A stretch of 64,000 nt of DNA from Pollutimonas thiosulfatoxidans (GCF_004022565.1 NZ_CP022987.1:2666001-2730000); one strand, 5' to 3'. Positions 9,405 through 18,199 are shown, counted from the stretch's first letter. Numbers and translations are program-made. Notes: generated by a model from the sequence alone, not told the origin.

Positions 9405-10381
9405 CGTACGGCTCCACGGATGACATCAAGCCACTCTGAGCCATGCTGCTTCGCGTAGGTATCGTGTACTGGCGCCGTCACAGCTTGGAATTTCTCGAAC
9501 TCCACCTTATTGATTTTGGCGTACTTGGCCATCTCCTCGAGCTGTTGGGCCTCGCTACGCTCGGAGAAGTCAAACGACCAGGTGACGAGTTCCTGCCCGG
9601 CCTCTTCAAATGCCTTCTTTTGTTCAGCGTTCAGCTTCTTCCAGAAGTCCTGTGATGCGACCAAGAAACTCGGCGCATAGGCATGGTTGGTCAAGGAAAG
9701 ATGCGGCGTGATCTGATAGAGCTTGGCCTCGTAAAGACCGTAGATGGCTGCTTCCGCTCCGTCGACGACGCCGGTCTGCAGGGCAGTAAACACTTCAGTC
9801 CAATCAATCGGCGTGGGGTTCGCGCCCATTGCACGGAAAACTTCCTGTCGCAGCTTTCCACCGGCAATTCGTACCTTCATGCCCTTCATGTCGTCGGGCA
9901 CGCGGATCTCGCGGCGAGACATCGTATGCCTGAAGCCGTTCTCGTAAATTCCCAAGACCTCTACGTCGGCTTTCTTCTCAATCGAAGCACGCATATGTGC
10001 GCGCAGTTCGGGCGTCAGAGCGCGCCTTGCATGGTCCCTGTCTTTGAAGAGAAAGGGTAAATCAAAAATTTCGAGGCTGCGATCGGCTTCCATGATGGGC
10101 GTAACGATGTTCGCCATCTCGAGCTCTCCCAATTGGAGCTGCTCCAAACTGGTTTTCTCGCTGCCCAATTGGCCGTTCGGATAGAACCGAAAAGTGAACT
10201 GGCCCGGCAGGCGCTCTTCGATCATTTCGGCGAACCGCTTCGACTGATTGTGCTGGGGCGAAACCTCACTGGTTACATAGGCAATGCGTACTGTCTGCTG
10301 AGCCAGCGCAACAGGTGCCGTGACCCCAAAGATGGCTAAAGCCGCTACCGAGTATTTGATGTATCGCTTCAAGTGTTGCAT
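9401..10381 (-). CDS. dctP: TRAP transporter periplasmic solute receptor (DctP)
   Basis: The 326-residue protein has a signal peptide ending near ALAQQ, then a DctP domain with MKGMKVRIAGGKLRQEVFRA, which holds the carboxylate-binding Arg, and DWTEVFTALQTGVVDGAEAA, the family hallmark. It is the first gene of the minus-strand operon 10381-3894, and AAGGAG precedes its ATG. It delivers a carboxylate substrate, presumably the one processed by the operon enzymes. The 149-base gap to the divergent lyase gene carries a candidate GntR palindrome. Confidence 0.93.
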   Translation of the reverse strand: MQHLKRYIKYSVAALAIFGVTAPVALAQQTVRIAYVTSEVSPQHNQSKRFAEMIEERLPGQFTFRFYPNGQLGSEKTSLEQLQLGELEMANIVTPIMEADRSLEIFDLPFLFKDRDHARRALTPELRAHMRASIEKKADVEVLGIYENGFRHTMSRREIRVPDDMKGMKVRIAGGKLRQEVFRAMGANPTPIDWTEVFTALQTGVVDGAEAAIYGLYEAKLYQITPHLSLTNHAYAPSFLVASQDFWKKLNAEQKKAFEEAGQELVTWSFDFSERSEAQQLEEMAKYAKINKVEFEKFQAVTAPVHDTYAKQHGSEWLDVIRGAVR

Positions 10382-10490
10382 TGCTGTCTCCTTGGGCTAC
10401 GCCCCAGATTGATGTCCTTGAGGTTTATGTCGCCTCAATCGAAAGGTTGTGATGGCAGATTGAATAGCAAGATACAGGAAACTGATTATT

Positions 10491-10500
10491 TTGTCTACAA
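10491..10500. promoter_or_regulatory. Candidate GntR operator (TTGTCTACAA)
   Basis: TTGT-CT-ACAA is a near-perfect palindrome of the type bound by FCD-subfamily GntR regulators. It sits in the 149-base region between the TRAP receptor gene (minus) and the divergent lyase gene (plus), inside an AT-rich patch that holds likely promoters of both. The GntR gene ending the operon (3894-4583) is the obvious candidate ligand. The link is inferred from position and motif type. Confidence 0.45.
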
Positions 10501-10530
10501 TATCGTTTATTCAAAACTAGCGAGGCCATC

Positions 10531-11394
10531 ATGCGCAGCAAACTTTTTGTACCCGCTTCTCGTCCGGAGCTCTTTCCCAAGGCTGAGTCGAGTCAGGCCG
10601 ACGCCCTATCTTTCGATTTGGAAGACGCTGTCGAGGAAAGTAAAAAAGGCGTAGCACGAAGTGCGCTCGCAAGTTATTTGTTGCAGGCCAAACGCAATCC
10701 GTCAGGTAAGACGTTGATTGTTCGGGTGAACCCAGTGGATTCGGCTCACTTCCCAAGCGATCTGGACGCCATTGCCGTTGATGCGCTCGACATCATCAAT
10801 ATCCCCAAGGTCGAAAGCGCCGACGACCTGCGTCATGTAGCAGACTTGCTGCAAGCCACTGAAGCCAAACGCGGATTGGGACGGCAGATAGGTATATTGG
10901 CCAACATTGAATCCCCACTAGGCCTGCACCGCGCAAGCGAGATAGCAGCGGCCGACTCCAGAGTCGTGGGTCTTCAGATTGGATATGGGGATTTATTTGC
11001 GCCGCTAGGAATTACGTCCGGCGAGCCATTTGCCACGCAGCATGTGCGGGTGGCCGTGAAGCTGGCCGCTGCCATGGCCGGCATTGCCGCCTACGACGGA
11101 GCATACGTGGATATCGCCAACCCTGATGGCTATCGACGTGATGCGCAGGCCGCGTACGCGCTGGGGTACGCAGGAAAGAGCTGCATTCATCCCTCGCAGA
11201 TCGTGCTGGCCAATGAAGTTTTCCGGCCAACGGATCAAGCCATTAAGCACGCGCTGGAAGTGATCACAGCAGCAGAACTGGAAAAAGACCGAGGCGTTGG
11301 TGCGTTTGTCGTAAACGGACGGCTGGTCGACGGCCCGTTTATTGATGAGGCGTATAGGTTAGTAGAGCGAGCCCGCAAGCTGGGGCTGGTTTAG
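10531..11394 (+). CDS. HpcH/HpaI aldolase / citrate lyase beta-like (CitE) family C-C lyase
   Basis: The 287-residue TIM-barrel protein opens RSKLFVPASRPELFPKA and has FDLEDAV with the acidic metal ligands, LIVRVNPVDS with the conserved Arg, ILANIESPLGL with the metal-binding Glu, and GKSCIHPSQI, a CitE/malyl-CoA lyase signature. These enzymes cleave malyl-, citramalyl- or similar CoA thioesters into acetyl-CoA and a 2-oxo acid. It diverges from the TRAP/CoA-transferase operon and is the natural last step of that route. GAGG lies just before the ATG. The true substrate is unknown. Confidence 0.9.
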   Translation: MRSKLFVPASRPELFPKAESSQADALSFDLEDAVEESKKGVARSALASYLLQAKRNPSGKTLIVRVNPVDSAHFPSDLDAIAVDALDIINIPKVESADDLRHVADLLQATEAKRGLGRQIGILANIESPLGLHRASEIAAADSRVVGLQIGYGDLFAPLGITSGEPFATQHVRVAVKLAAAMAGIAAYDGAYVDIANPDGYRRDAQAAYALGYAGKSCIHPSQIVLANEVFRPTDQAIKHALEVITAAELEKDRGVGAFVVNGRLVDGPFIDEAYRLVERARKLGLV

Positions 11395-11702
11395 TCTGGC
11401 CGCCCCCCCCGAGGGCCAGGCTGTGCCAACATTCGCCGCCTCTTGGCTCCCAATATGCCGCGCCTGCCGGCGTGCTCTGCTTGTGCATGAAATACATGTG
11501 CCTGACCACAAACGGGGGCGCGGCTGCGCCGGTTTCAGCGGCATGACACTACAGCCGAGACCGACACAGATGAACTTCTCGGCTCCCGCGTACGAAGTGC
11601 CAATGCGGCCAATGTTCTCAACGACCAGCAGAGACTCCAGATCAAGCGCCCTGAGCCTCTGCAGGTTGGCAGCAGACAAGGAAGCCGCATCGACACGACG
11701 TT
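11395..11702. other. 308-base region between convergent genes, no supported gene
   Basis: This stretch separates the lyase gene (plus) from the acetoacetate-decarboxylase-like gene (minus). A stem CTGGCC (11396-11401) pairing with GGCCAG (11414-11419) around a C-rich loop follows the lyase stop directly. It could help end transcription but lacks a T tract. Open frames on both strands cross the region, but none has a convincing start or a recognisable family, and both run into the neighbouring gene in another frame. Confidence 0.4.
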
Positions 11703-12476
11703 TCAGGCCAGATAATCGTGCAGGATGTAACCGGGAACCAATTCGAAGTTGGTACGCCAGTAAAAGCCTTCCAGCATTTCCACCGCCGGAAGACGGAACA
11801 AGGGCGCCTGAATGTTGGGCCTCAGCTCTACGGTGCATGGACCCGTCCATGACTCAAGCACCTCTACCGAGGCCAACTTACGAGCAGTCAGTTGCCTGAT
11901 AGCTGCGCTTCCATCGATATGATTAATGGCTTTCAGATTGATGTTCGTCTGGAAATTGAAGTATTTACCAAGTAGAGCGGAATCACACTTTTTCTGTTTG
12001 TAAGCCATGGTGCCTGTGAAAAAATCAATACCATTGCGGTTGACTGTTCCCACCCAGGCATCGCCACGGCGCTCTACAGACGCCACGCCATATTTCTTGG
12101 GTTGACCATGCACTTCCCTTCCCTGCGTAATACCCACGTCTGACGACAAAAATAAGTACAACGAGTAACCGCCTTCTTGGCCGGAGGCGGTATGGCGGCA
12201 CCCGACCATAGTGTTGGCCTCGCTAAACGGGCCCACCCAATCGGTATCGTTCATGCGGGCCACATGGGTTAATACTACATCGGAAGTTGCTTCCAACCCC
12301 GGCGGAAGCAGGGCTTCGATATTCTCGCGGTGCGTGCGCCAGGCAAACGTCAAGAATTCGACGTTTCTGAACTCAAACGGGAACGGAGGGTTCATCGGCG
12401 CATCCCATGGCGTCGAAAAGCCATCGGCGCATAGCGCCTCAACCGTCAAGCCCTTGGCGCGTTGTTCATTTGTCAT
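11703..12476 (-). CDS. Acetoacetate decarboxylase family protein
   Basis: The 257-residue protein carries the ADC fold signatures, including HGQPKKYGVASVE with the adjacent lysines that form the Schiff base in true decarboxylases. The ATG at 12476 is preferred over that at 12572 because AGGATG precedes it at suitable spacing and the extra residues lie inside the upstream regulator gene. It overlaps the GntR stop by 11 bases. It is the last gene of the operon running from 22127. Family members decarboxylate acetoacetate or catalyse related aldol/retro-aldol or hydration steps. The substrate here is unknown, but a beta-keto acid from the dehydrogenase steps upstream is plausible. Confidence 0.82.
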   Translation of the reverse strand: MTNEQRAKGLTVEALCADGFSTPWDAPMNPPFPFEFRNVEFLTFAWRTHRENIEALLPPGLEATSDVVLTHVARMNDTDWVGPFSEANTMVGCRHTASGQEGGYSLYLFLSSDVGITQGREVHGQPKKYGVASVERRGDAWVGTVNRNGIDFFTGTMAYKQKKCDSALLGKYFNFQTNINLKAINHIDGSAAIRQLTARKLASVEVLESWTGPCTVELRPNIQAPLFRLPAVEMLEGFYWRTNFELVPGYILHDYLA

Positions 12477-13221
12477 CGCTAACATCCTGCTTTTGATTCG
12501 AATTAAATTGCATGGAGTCGTGTACAGTTTCCATGTGCTTGGTAAGTGCCTGGCGCAGGCCCTCTTCGTCACGTCGCTCTAGCGCTTCGACGATAAGAAT
12601 GTGGTCGGCATAGGATTGACTTAAAACACCGCTGGATTCCCATGAGATACGCCGGTACTCAGCACCCAGGGTGTATAAAGAAAGCGACATCCGATCGAGA
12701 TACGGGTTACGCACCAGCGATCTGACCAATCGATGGAACTCCATATCCACAATGCGAAACGTCAAGGGATCATTAACCAACTTTTCTTGACGGTTGAGGC
12801 TGTCTCGCAACTGCTTAACTGTTACTTGTGCCTCCGGATCTGCTTCAAGCGTCCTGATAATATGCTTGGCAAGCCCTCCCTCGACTATCACGCGCGCCTC
12901 GTGCAGGTTCGCGGAGTTCTCGCCCGATAAACTAAGAAAAAAGTGCAGCGGCTGGAGAAGATCAACCGGCTTCAGGGACGATACATATACGCCGCCCCCT
13001 TGCCTAATGTTGATCACTCCCAGTATCTGCAGCCCTCGTAAGGCTTCGCGAACCGTTGGACGCGATACTTGTAAATTTGTAGCCAAGTCTCGTTCTGTGG
13101 GCAGCTTTTGCCCAGACGTCAGCCCACCTGTCTTGATCAGATTCAAGATGTGATTGGCGACATGCTCGGCAACGGAGACTCTTTCTATCGGGCCATTCAG
13201 ACCCAAAGATGATTCGGTCAT
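12466..13221 (-). CDS. GntR family regulator, FadR/FCD subfamily
   Basis: The protein (251 residues from the ATG at 13221) has an N-terminal winged helix with LPTERDLATNLQVSRPTVRE and an FCD domain with DMEFHRLVRSLVRNPYLDRM containing the metal-ligand histidine. A longer reading from 13272 would extend into the DctM gene and is less likely. It sits 7 bases after the DctM stop and overlaps the decarboxylase-like gene, so it is embedded in the operon and probably regulates it. The effector is likely a carboxylic acid from the pathway. Confidence 0.88.
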   Translation of the reverse strand: MTESSLGLNGPIERVSVAEHVANHILNLIKTGGLTSGQKLPTERDLATNLQVSRPTVREALRGLQILGVINIRQGGGVYVSSLKPVDLLQPLHFFLSLSGENSANLHEARVIVEGGLAKHIIRTLEADPEAQVTVKQLRDSLNRQEKLVNDPLTFRIVDMEFHRLVRSLVRNPYLDRMSLSLYTLGAEYRRISWESSGVLSQSYADHILIVEALERRDEEGLRQALTKHMETVHDSMQFNSNQKQDVSDDK

Positions 13222-13228
13222 AGGGCTC

Positions 13229-14506
13229 TTATTTAATGAAACTGGGAAGGAAGTTAGAGATGATCGGCACATACAGTATGAGCACGATCAAACCCAGCCA
13301 TAGTAAGACAAAGGGCATAATGGGGCGGAACGTGGATGAGTACGGTATGCGCGCAATGCGGCAGGCCACCATTGCGAGGATGCCGACAGGCGGCGTTACG
13401 GCACCCAGGATCAGCGCCATCAAACATGCCACGCCAAACGACAAAGGATCCAGGCCGAAGGTACTGACAGCAGTGACGATCAGTGGACCGGACAGGATTA
13501 GTGCCGGGACCGGTTCCATGACCGTTCCAAGAAGCAACAGGAACCCGATAATCAGGGCCGCCACGACATGGGGATTGTCGGAGAAGGTCATGATGGCATC
13601 CGTTACAGCCTCGGTGGCGCCAGACCGTACGAGCTCCCACGAGAACAAAGCACAACCACCCACGACAATAAGTGCCGCGCCAGTTATCACAGCTGCCTCC
13701 AGTACCGTTTCGTATAGCGCACGAGGCCGAGCCTTGCCCTTATAGATCGTATAAACAAGCGCATAGGCGCAAGCTACCGCACCCGCTTCGGTGGCCGTAA
13801 AAATGCCGCCAAGAATTCCACCAACGATAATGACTGGCATCATCAAGGCGGGTACCGCCAAGATAAACAGACGCAGCCTTTCCGTCCAATTGGCTTTCTC
13901 GTCCGATGGCATGTTAAACCTCACGGCATACATGCGTGTCAGCAGCATCATGCCGGCAGCGGACAACAGACCGGGGACAGCGCCAGCTAAGAACAGCTGG
14001 CCTACCGATACTCCCGTAATCGTGGCGTAAATAATGGCCACTACCGATGGCGGGATAATCGTAGCGAGCATCGCCGCGCAACTGGTAACCGACACCGCAA
14101 AGGTGGGCGGGTAGCCTGAACGCGTCATGGCGGGAATCATGATAGAACCGACTGCGGCAACATCAGCCGTAGCCGAACCCGACACGGCCGCCATGCAGGT
14201 GTTGGATAATATGTTGGCCTGCGCAAGACCGCCTTTAAAATGCCCCAGTACAGCTCGCGAAAAGTTCACCAAAAGGTCAGTAATGCCTCCTTTTGCCATC
14301 AACGCTCCAGCGAAGATGAACAGCGGTATGGCCAACAAAGAGAAGTTATTGGTAGAAGTAAAGAATAGTTGGGGCAACAACACGAGAGGCGCAGGATCAA
14401 ACAACGTTATTGCAAAGACTGCTGCCAAGCTCATAGCGAAGGCAATAGGCGTACCAAGTACCAGCAATACTGTGAAGGCCAGCACCATCATGTATGCACT
14501 AATCAT
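13229..14506 (-). CDS. dctM: TRAP transporter large permease (DctM)
   Basis: This 425-residue multi-spanning protein has DctM signatures: LLAIPLFIFAGALMAKGGIT, SNTCMAAVSGSATADVAAVG and MLATIIPPSVVAIIYATITG, plus GILGGIFTATEAGAVAC. It overlaps the DctQ gene by 8 bases. Together with the receptor at 15006-15992 it forms the second complete TRAP system of the window. It lies inside an operon that also encodes an ABC importer. Confidence 0.95.
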   Translation of the reverse strand: MISAYMMVLAFTVLLVLGTPIAFAMSLAAVFAITLFDPAPLVLLPQLFFTSTNNFSLLAIPLFIFAGALMAKGGITDLLVNFSRAVLGHFKGGLAQANILSNTCMAAVSGSATADVAAVGSIMIPAMTRSGYPPTFAVSVTSCAAMLATIIPPSVVAIIYATITGVSVGQLFLAGAVPGLLSAAGMMLLTRMYAVRFNMPSDEKANWTERLRLFILAVPALMMPVIIVGGILGGIFTATEAGAVACAYALVYTIYKGKARPRALYETVLEAAVITGAALIVVGGCALFSWELVRSGATEAVTDAIMTFSDNPHVVAALIIGFLLLLGTVMEPVPALILSGPLIVTAVSTFGLDPLSFGVACLMALILGAVTPPVGILAMVACRIARIPYSSTFRPIMPFVLLWLGLIVLILYVPIISNFLPSFIK

Positions 14507-14987
14507 TCTCGTTCCCGCGGTGAGTGCACCAGTTATTTATGACGAACACGATGGAGAGCAGTGCACCGATCGGGACAAGCGCGTAGACATACGCCATCGG
14601 AAGATTGGTCGCGCTTGTCATCATGAACTGCGATTGCAGCACCAGTTCGACACCCGTCCAGGCGAATATGGCAAAGAACACAATCATGATGACAGCGTTA
14701 ACTTTTTCCAGCTTGCGCCGTCGACGCGGCGGCAGCATGGCCTCAAGCAGGTCCATGACAATATGCGCCTTTCTGTCGCAAATTATCGGCATGGTCAACA
14801 TCAGTACGCCAAAGAACGCCAATCGGCTGAACTCCTCTGCCCAAAATATGCTGTCATTCAGGGCATACCGGAAAATGACCTGAACAACGATAAGTACAGA
14901 AAAGCTGACAAATAAAACCGCCGTGGCGCCTTCTACCATGTGCCTGAGCACATTCACGATTTTGCCTGGAATGCTTGTGGCCATCAC
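14499..14987 (-). CDS. dctQ: TRAP transporter small permease (DctQ)
   Basis: The 162-residue protein has four hydrophobic segments and the DctQ pattern IFRYALNDSIFWAEEFSRLA. It lies between the receptor gene (18 bases upstream) and DctM (8-base overlap). It is the small membrane subunit that bridges receptor and channel. Confidence 0.93.
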   Translation of the reverse strand: MMATSIPGKIVNVLRHMVEGATAVLFVSFSVLIVVQVIFRYALNDSIFWAEEFSRLAFFGVLMLTMPIICDRKAHIVMDLLEAMLPPRRRRKLEKVNAVIMIVFFAIFAWTGVELVLQSQFMMTSATNLPMAYVYALVPIGALLSIVFVINNWCTHRGNEND

Positions 14988-15005
14988 TAAACCTTGTATT
15001 AATGT

Positions 15006-15992
15006 TCAGGTCGCGTTGATCATCTTGATGATGTGCTGAGTTTTATGAGTTTTCGCGAACTCATCAACCATAGGGGCCAACTTTTGCTGGAAGCTCTCCA
15101 CATCCACGTCATTGACCTGAAGCTTGCTTCCAAACTCTTCCCAGGTTTTGTTCTGCGCGACGATGCTGCTCTTGGAAAGGTCCTGCGATACAAGTTCGTT
15201 GCCCAGGCTAGTCAGAATTTCCTGGTTCTTTTTGGAGAGTTTCCCGAACTTGGCCGAGTTCACCAGCAGGCCTGCATCGAGGAGAATGTGATTAGTTTTA
15301 GAAGCGAACTTCGTAACTTCGGTGAATTTCGCGAGGCTTAACCCAATGGGATCACTTTCAACGCCTTCTACAGTTCCCGTCTGCAGCGCCGAATAGGTTT
15401 CACCCCATGGTATTGGTGTCGGATTAGACTGAAGCGCTCGGAAAGTCGATACATATACCGGTATTTCGGGAACCCGCATCTTCAGGCCGACGATGTCTTC
15501 CGCTTTGGTAAGCGGACGTTCGGTATTAATAATGACCCGGAAAGCAGTGACCGCGTGCCCAATGGACACCAGGCCCACCTTGTTCTTAATGACATCGACA
15601 CGCCACTCTTCAACGGGCCCCTGCATGACTTTAAGCACTTGATCGTAGTCACGAAATACGAATGGCAAAGACCACAGGCCCAGCTCAGGCGCCCAGGAAC
15701 CCAAGGTCGCCGTGTCGGCCAGAGTCATGTCGATGGTGCCCAAGCGCGTACCTTCAACACCATCGCGCAAACCTGCAATTTGGCTCAATGGATGGATCTT
15801 GATGATAATCTCGCCCCCCGTCTGCTCCGCGACCTTCTTGGCAAACTGGTCAGCCGCAATATGCTTAGGATCTTCGAGGTTGAAGATATGCGACATGTGG
15901 AAAGTTTGTGCCGCTGCCGCAAAACGCGGTAAGGCAACAACCGCCCCAGCGGCTAAGGTAGACGTAATAAAGCTTCTGCGAGTGAATGACAT
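15006..15992 (-). CDS. dctP: TRAP transporter solute receptor (DctP), Tat-type signal
   Basis: The 328-residue protein starts MSFTRRSFITSTLAAGAVVA, a twin-arginine signal, so it may be exported folded by the Tat system. The receptor domain includes IVGLKMRVPEIPVYVSTFRA with the carboxylate-binding Arg and PWGETYSALQTGTVEGVESD. AAAGGAG precedes the ATG. It begins the TRAP part of the operon, 39 bases after the hydroxyacid dehydrogenase stop. Tat signals are found on some DctP receptors; the ligand is unknown. Confidence 0.93.
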   Translation of the reverse strand: MSFTRRSFITSTLAAGAVVALPRFAAAAQTFHMSHIFNLEDPKHIAADQFAKKVAEQTGGEIIIKIHPLSQIAGLRDGVEGTRLGTIDMTLADTATLGSWAPELGLWSLPFVFRDYDQVLKVMQGPVEEWRVDVIKNKVGLVSIGHAVTAFRVIINTERPLTKAEDIVGLKMRVPEIPVYVSTFRALQSNPTPIPWGETYSALQTGTVEGVESDPIGLSLAKFTEVTKFASKTNHILLDAGLLVNSAKFGKLSKKNQEILTSLGNELVSQDLSKSSIVAQNKTWEEFGSKLQVNDVDVESFQQKLAPMVDEFAKTHKTQHIIKMINAT

Positions 15993-16031
15993 CTGGATAG
16001 CTCCTTTGGATATGTTTTAGTTGTAATAGCG

Positions 16032-16997
16032 TTACACAGCGGCAAATTCTGGGATCAAGCAACGTGGGGCACGATTCAGCAGCGCTCGGCTGATCTCCTC
16101 GGCGGCAAGATTCTGTAAATTCGAAATGGCACTTTCCGAATACCATGCGATATGCGGCGTCAAGATACTCTCGGCAGCATCAATCAGGGGGGTGTCCGGC
16201 AACAGTGGCTCGGTTGCAAACACATCAAGACCAGCTCTTATCCGACCGGATCTCAACGCCTTGCCCAACGATGGCTCATGTATCAAATCACCACGCGAAC
16301 AGTTAATAACGACCGCGCCTGGTTTCATTGCCGCAATGCTATCTGCATTGATAATGTGCCGGGTCTGTGGCGTTAACGGGGCATGCAGCATGATGGCGTC
16401 CGAATGCTGCAGTATGTGATCCAGCGATGCAGCGGCAACCCCCAGACCGTGGGCCTCCCCTTCATCTAGCTTCGGATCAAAAGCGCTGATGCGAAAGCCG
16501 AAAGGTTGCAATCGAGCAAGCGCCGCCCTGCCGATCCGACCCAGGCCGACGAAACCGATATTGGTTTGCTCAAAGGACTTCATGTTGCCGGCGACTTTCA
16601 CCCCTTGCCATTCCTGACGCCTGAGTGAAGCATCCAGATCCTTCAACCGCCGCAAGAGCGAAAGCAGCAAGCTGACGGAATGATCGGCAACCTCGTTTAG
16701 GCAATAGTCCGGTACGTAGCAAATTCGCTTGTTCTTTGCGATCGCGTGAGTCACATCGATATTGTCGTAACCCACGCCGTACCTGAGGATCACGGCATTC
16801 GGAGCCAGTGCGTCGATCACACGGGCCGTTACCGGTGCGAACTGGACCACCAGCACATCGGCACCGCGGGCCGCCTTTAAAACCTCGTCCTCGGTTTTGC
16901 ATTGGAAGGTATCGAAACCGGCGCCGTTGCTAACTGCCGCAGCCCGCTCCCTATTCAAATCAGGAAAGGTGTAATCCGTTACTACTACCCGCTTCAT
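16032..16997 (-). CDS. D-isomer-specific 2-hydroxyacid dehydrogenase
   Basis: The 321-residue protein has the two-domain D-2-hydroxyacid dehydrogenase build. The NAD-binding motif FVGLGRIGRAALARL is at about 148-163. The substrate-binding Arg lies in VVINCSRGDLIHE and the catalytic His in ILTPHIAWYSESA, with the partner Glu (FATEPLL) between them. It interconverts a 2-hydroxy acid and a 2-oxo acid with NAD(P). Its ATG overlaps the stop of a decayed Ldh_2-type dehydrogenase (ATGA at 16994-16997), so the pair were once coupled. FAH-family and decarboxylase-like neighbours fit a hydroxy/oxo acid pathway. Confidence 0.92.
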   Translation of the reverse strand: MKRVVVTDYTFPDLNRERAAAVSNGAGFDTFQCKTEDEVLKAARGADVLVVQFAPVTARVIDALAPNAVILRYGVGYDNIDVTHAIAKNKRICYVPDYCLNEVADHSVSLLLSLLRRLKDLDASLRRQEWQGVKVAGNMKSFEQTNIGFVGLGRIGRAALARLQPFGFRISAFDPKLDEGEAHGLGVAAASLDHILQHSDAIMLHAPLTPQTRHIINADSIAAMKPGAVVINCSRGDLIHEPSLGKALRSGRIRAGLDVFATEPLLPDTPLIDAAESILTPHIAWYSESAISNLQNLAAEEISRALLNRAPRCLIPEFAAV

Positions 16998-17290
16998 TGC
17001 TTCTCCGGTGATGGTAAATTGGCCTGACCATTATATTGATCAGCCCAAAACCGAATATAGGGAGAAACCCCAAAGGACTCGTTCCGCTGACTATGGCGCC
17101 TGCCACCTGGAAGACGCTGCTGGCCGGCGCCATGCAAGGCGGCGACCAGTCGGTCTGCGCGCTCGGCAAAATTGTGTCCGCCCCCTTGGCCGGATCAATC
17201 ACAATCAACAGCTGCCCGGTCCAGGGCGTTTGTGCACCCGGATGCCCGGACCAATTGGCGACACGCCACCTGCACCTTCGCTGCCCTGAC
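16994..17290 (-). pseudogene. C-terminal remnant of an Ldh_2-type malate/L-lactate (YiaK/ComC-like) dehydrogenase, frameshifted
   Basis: Two minus-strand frames together read like the end of this NAD(P)-dependent oxidoreductase family. GQLLIVIDPAK is in one frame, then FAERADRLVAALHGAG and QRLPGGRR in another, ending QANLPSPEKQ with a TGA that overlaps the next gene's ATG. The frame changes at a run of five C (17181-17185 on the plus strand). Only about 100 of the usual 330-350 residues remain, because the FAH gene occupies the space upstream. I infer a deletion plus a frameshift. The frameshift alone could be a sequence error, but the missing N-terminal two thirds could not. Confidence 0.55.
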
Positions 17291-17347
17291 TCAAGAAGGC
17301 GGCGTACGTTCACGAACGCCACCTCCCAGCAATCCTTAAGGACCCGC

Positions 17348-18133
17348 TTACGCCGTAACCGAGGCAACCACTTTATTGCTCAAGGTCCCTATCCCTTCGA
17401 TCGTGATCTCGATCTGATCGTCAACGCTCAAACTGCCCGAAGTTGTCGGCGTGCCGGTCAGGATGAGGTCGCCGGGCAAGAGCGTCATGATATGGGAAAA
17501 ATAACTAATCATTTCCTCGACGGGAAAGATCATATCGCTGGTGCTGCTTATCTGCTCCACGGAGCCATTAAGCATAGAGCTGATCGCTAGCTGGCTAGGG
17601 TCGGCAATGTCTGTTTCTATCCAGGGCCCGACAGGGCAGAAGGTATCGAAGGACTTGGCGTGAGGCATGTGCATCAAACTGTTGTCACGGAATTGGATAT
17701 CTCTTGCGGTTACGTCGTTGGCGCAGGTATAGCCAAAAATTGCGGCCTTGGCTTCCTGAGGAGAGGCCTTGCGCAGCGGCTTTTTCAATACAATCGCCAG
17801 TTCGGCCTCGAATTCCAGCTGGCTGGTTTGTTCGGTATGCTCGACCAGTTGACCATGTCCGATCAGCGTGTTGGGTGCCTTTAGAAAGAACATGGGGTGC
17901 TTGGGAATCGGCAAGCCCAACTCTGCCAGGTGGCTGCGATAGTTCGCGCCACCAGCCACGATCTTCGACGGCTCGCAAGGTGCCAGCAAGGTGACATCAC
18001 TGAGGGATACACGCACACCGGACGGCTGTATGCTCTCGAACGGAGCGCCTCGCAGGCCAACGACATCGTCGCCTTCGATAATGCCCCAGAAGGGCATGGG
18101 CTGGCTTTCGTTAGAACAACGAACAATTTTCAT
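17348..18133 (-). CDS. Fumarylacetoacetate hydrolase (FAH) family protein
   Basis: The 261-residue protein has the FAH catalytic domain: LEFEAELAIVLKKPLRKA with two acidic metal ligands, YTCANDVTARDIQ, and LLPGDLILTGTPTTSG near the end. Relatives hydrolyse or decarboxylate beta-dicarbonyl and 2-oxo acids, such as acylpyruvates, 2-hydroxyhepta-2,4-dienedioate or oxaloacetate. The start at 18133 (MKIVRCSNE) is preferred; AAGGAAAA lies upstream, and the extra ten residues of the longer reading look unnatural. It sits between an ABC transporter operon and the dehydrogenase genes. The substrate is not determined. Confidence 0.88.
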   Translation of the reverse strand: MKIVRCSNESQPMPFWGIIEGDDVVGLRGAPFESIQPSGVRVSLSDVTLLAPCEPSKIVAGGANYRSHLAELGLPIPKHPMFFLKAPNTLIGHGQLVEHTEQTSQLEFEAELAIVLKKPLRKASPQEAKAAIFGYTCANDVTARDIQFRDNSLMHMPHAKSFDTFCPVGPWIETDIADPSQLAISSMLNGSVEQISSTSDMIFPVEEMISYFSHIMTLLPGDLILTGTPTTSGSLSVDDQIEITIEGIGTLSNKVVASVTA

Positions 18134-18199
18134 GGCAGTAGTTTTCCTTGGTAATGACGGCAACGGCGGCCGGAAGTTTGCGCGGAACGCGTGTTAGCT

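Noticed and set aside
11359..11850. Long minus-strand frame (163 aa) after the acetoacetate-decarboxylase-like gene; part of it (LLVVENIGRIG, FICVGLGCSV) faintly recalls a toprim-type stretch
   Set aside because: Its start lies inside the decarboxylase-like gene and its end inside the lyase gene, there is no ribosome site, and the resemblance covers only a few residues.
17036..17590. Plus-strand frame of 184 codons
   Set aside because: It is antisense to the Ldh_2 remnant and the FAH gene, and its composition is that of a shadow frame.
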